Source of the DNA: Sphingomonadaceae bacterium
GTDB lineage: Bacteria > Pseudomonadota > Alphaproteobacteria > Sphingomonadales > Sphingomonadaceae
Direction of reading: 5' to 3'
NCBI GenBank assembly: GCA_023384025.1
Contig: JAHDXX010000067.1
Coordinates: 1-14,187, forward strand
Length of the DNA stretch: 14,187 bases
Shown here: piece by piece, positions 12,839-14,187 of the stretch
Position numbering within the stretch: the first letter of the stretch is position 1
How the letters are laid out: each line of letters starts with the position of its first letter
The notes under the pieces: model-generated
Databases searched by the model: none
The model's input: the letters and a program-made list of their open reading frames with translations, nothing else
Told to the model about the DNA's origin: nothing
Program-made: the position numbers and the translations under genes

Positions 12839-14187
12839 CGCGGACCGACACGCTTTCCCGCCCGATGGTCGAGATCGAGCCGAGCAGCGAGAGCCAGCTG
12901 GTGACGCGGTATTCGACCTCGGTTGCCGTATAGCCGCGCCCGTCGGTTACGATCTCGACATAGGCCCGGCGCCCCAGGTTCTCGCCCAGCGCGACACCGG
13001 TTCCCCGCCCGGTGGCCGGGTCGCCGCTGACAATCCGCAACCGGTCAAGCCCGATGGCCGTGCGCAGGCGGTTGATCGGGTCGAGACCGCCACCGCCGCG
13101 CAGGCTGGCCACCGCCGCGCCCAGTTGCAGGGCATCGGTCGCAGACAGTTCGTTGATCGAACCGCCGAAGAGCAAGCGCGCGAGGATCTCCTCTTCCGGC
13201 AAGGCGGGGGTCGAAGAGAAGGTAATCTCCGGCAATTGCGCACGTCCGGCGACAGTGACGGCGAAATCGGTCCCGTCACGCTCGGCCTCGGCGAGGATGT
13301 CGAGCCGCGGGTCGACCGGAACGTTCTCGTCGAACACGATCCGCCCGCGGGTAAGTGCAAACCGGCTGCCAGCGAAGGTATAGTCACCCCGCACAAGCTG
13401 GGCCTGCCCGCCGATGCGGGGATCAGCAGTGGTGCCGCGCAAACGGATATTCGCGCTCCATTCGCTGTCGAGGCCGAGGCCTTCCACTTCCACGCCAGAC
13501 GGCGCGTTCGCATCGATCAGATACCGCCATTGGCCCCGGGCCGTCCGTCGCGGTGCCACATCGTAGGGCAGGTTGATCTCCCGGGTGCGGATTTGCGGGA
13601 GCGCTTCGACCGCAGCCGCCTGACCGAGCATCCACCTCGCCCGGCTGACCCTGACCCGTCCGGCGATAGTACCGTCAAGGCCATCGGACACGATCCGCAA
13701 GGGGCCGGTAACCGTCGCACCTATTCCCGCGGTTTCGAGGATGCGGGCGTTCTTCGCCGCGATCTTCAGGTCGAGCCCCGGGCCGCGCGTGCCCAGATCG
13801 GAGAGGTCGACAGTCCCGCTGCCGCTGACGCTGCCACCGCCCCGGGTGGATCCGGCAAAACGCGCCAGCGTCAGCCGCGAGCCGGCAAATGTCCCACGAA
13901 CGCTGACCTTCTCGACATCGGTCCCGCTCAACCCGCTACGCACCCGCAGGTTGTCGCTCGACAGTGAGCCGCGCACTTGCGGGCTGGCGATCGTGCCCGT
14001 CACGTTTGCCGCGATGGCAACCGGGCCGGTCAGGTCAAGCGCATCAACCGCCGCCAGCCGCCACAGTGCCTCTGCCGGGCCGCCATAGCGCAGCTGGGCA
14101 TCGAGCCGCCCGACCCGCAGCCGTTCGCCCAGAGCCCCGCCGCGGGGCAACTGGGCGATGCGCGCCTGCAACCGCCCGCGACGCTCT
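12822..14187 (-). CDS. tamB: Translocation/assembly module protein TamB, C-terminal part (5' end outside window)
   Basis: About 454 residues of a large protein are visible, with the frame open to the right edge (TTG at 14171 is only an internal codon). TamB is an inner-membrane-anchored, periplasm-spanning beta-rich protein. It works with the outer-membrane Omp85 protein TamA in placing some outer-membrane proteins, and related proteins help transport lipids. The visible part is repetitive and rich in G, S, T and alternating hydrophobic residues (SGSGTVDLSDLGTRG, LAGSRFTL-like strands), as in DUF490. The C-terminal block shows the family pattern: RGRIVFDENVPVDPRLDI, then PALPEEEILARLLFGGSI, and a final aromatic residue (SRDY). 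Full-length homologues exceed 1000 residues, so well over half lies beyond the edge. A tamA partner, if present, would be upstream, outside the window. Confidence 0.9.
   Translation of the reverse strand, partial: ERRGRLQARIAQLPRGGALGERLRVGRLDAQLRYGGPAEALWRLAAVDALDLTGPVAIAANVTGTIASPQVRGSLSSDNLRVRSGLSGTDVEKVSVRGTFAGSRLTLARFAGSTRGGGSVSGSGTVDLSDLGTRGPGLDLKIAAKNARILETAGIGATVTGPLRIVSDGLDGTIAGRVRVSRARWMLGQAAAVEALPQIRTREINLPYDVAPRRTARGQWRYLIDANAPSGVEVEGLGLDSEWSANIRLRGTTADPRIGGQAQLVRGDYTFAGSRFALTRGRIVFDENVPVDPRLDILAEAERDGTDFAVTVAGRAQLPEITFSSTPALPEEEILARLLFGGSINELSATDALQLGAAVASLRGGGGLDPINRLRTAIGLDRLRIVSGDPATGRGTGVALGENLGRRAYVEIVTDGRGYTATEVEYRVTSWLSLLGSISTIGRESVSVRVSRDY

Noticed and set aside
12810..13967. 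A 385-codon plus-strand frame opposite tamB
   Set aside because: It is an antisense shadow of the TamB C-terminal domain; the minus-strand frame has the clear DUF490 pattern.

Overview
This window is ordinary GC-rich chromosomal DNA from an alphaproteobacterium. It is most likely a member of Sphingomonadales, perhaps Erythrobacteraceae or a relative. That placement is inferred from the gene types (type 2 ArgC, a GlnB-GlnA pair, DUF2189 and DUF3298 proteins, CcmA/B, TamB), the GTG starts with 4-bp overlaps, and the degenerate Shine-Dalgarno sites. I saw no tRNA, rRNA, CRISPR array, insertion sequence, integrase or phage structural gene. No gene-free stretch exceeds 300 bases; the longest is the 197-bp argC-glnB interval.

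Layout. 1-904: the end of ccmA and all of ccmB (heme exporter of cytochrome c maturation), overlapping by GTGA. 975-1748: a DUF2189 membrane protein. 1742-3440, minus strand: a DUF3298-type putative lipoprotein followed by map (type I methionine aminopeptidase), whose 3' end overlaps the DUF2189 gene. 3488-6214, plus strand: an M17 leucyl aminopeptidase family gene, a 112-residue stand-alone SH3 protein that looks like the N-terminal part of an NlpC/P60 (C40) endopeptidase without its catalytic domain, and argC. 6215-8290: the nitrogen-assimilation unit glnB-glnA, with a sigma-54-like promoter upstream and a very clear intrinsic terminator downstream. 8369-12223: a large exported TPR-CHAT protein (954 aa) with an apparent His/Cys dyad, then, 36 bp later, a CaCA-family cation/Ca2+ exchanger. 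12332-12838: an orphan GH24 lysozyme. 12822-14187, minus strand: the C-terminal part of tamB, running off the right edge.

How they fit together. GlnB (PII, Tyr51 present) and GlnA (adenylylation Tyr398 present) form the standard nitrogen-sensing and ammonia-assimilation pair. ArgC upstream uses glutamate-derived intermediates but appears to be a separate transcription unit. Several envelope-facing genes lie together: CcmB, the DUF3298 lipoprotein, the SH3 protein, the secreted CHAT protein, the lysozyme and TamB. The most unusual items are the secreted TPR-CHAT protein next to a Ca2+ exchanger, the SH3-only remnant of a cell-wall peptidase, the orphan lysozyme overlapping tamB, and the repeat-rich region upstream of glnB. 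I found no clear multi-gene defence or otherwise novel system; most of the window is housekeeping.
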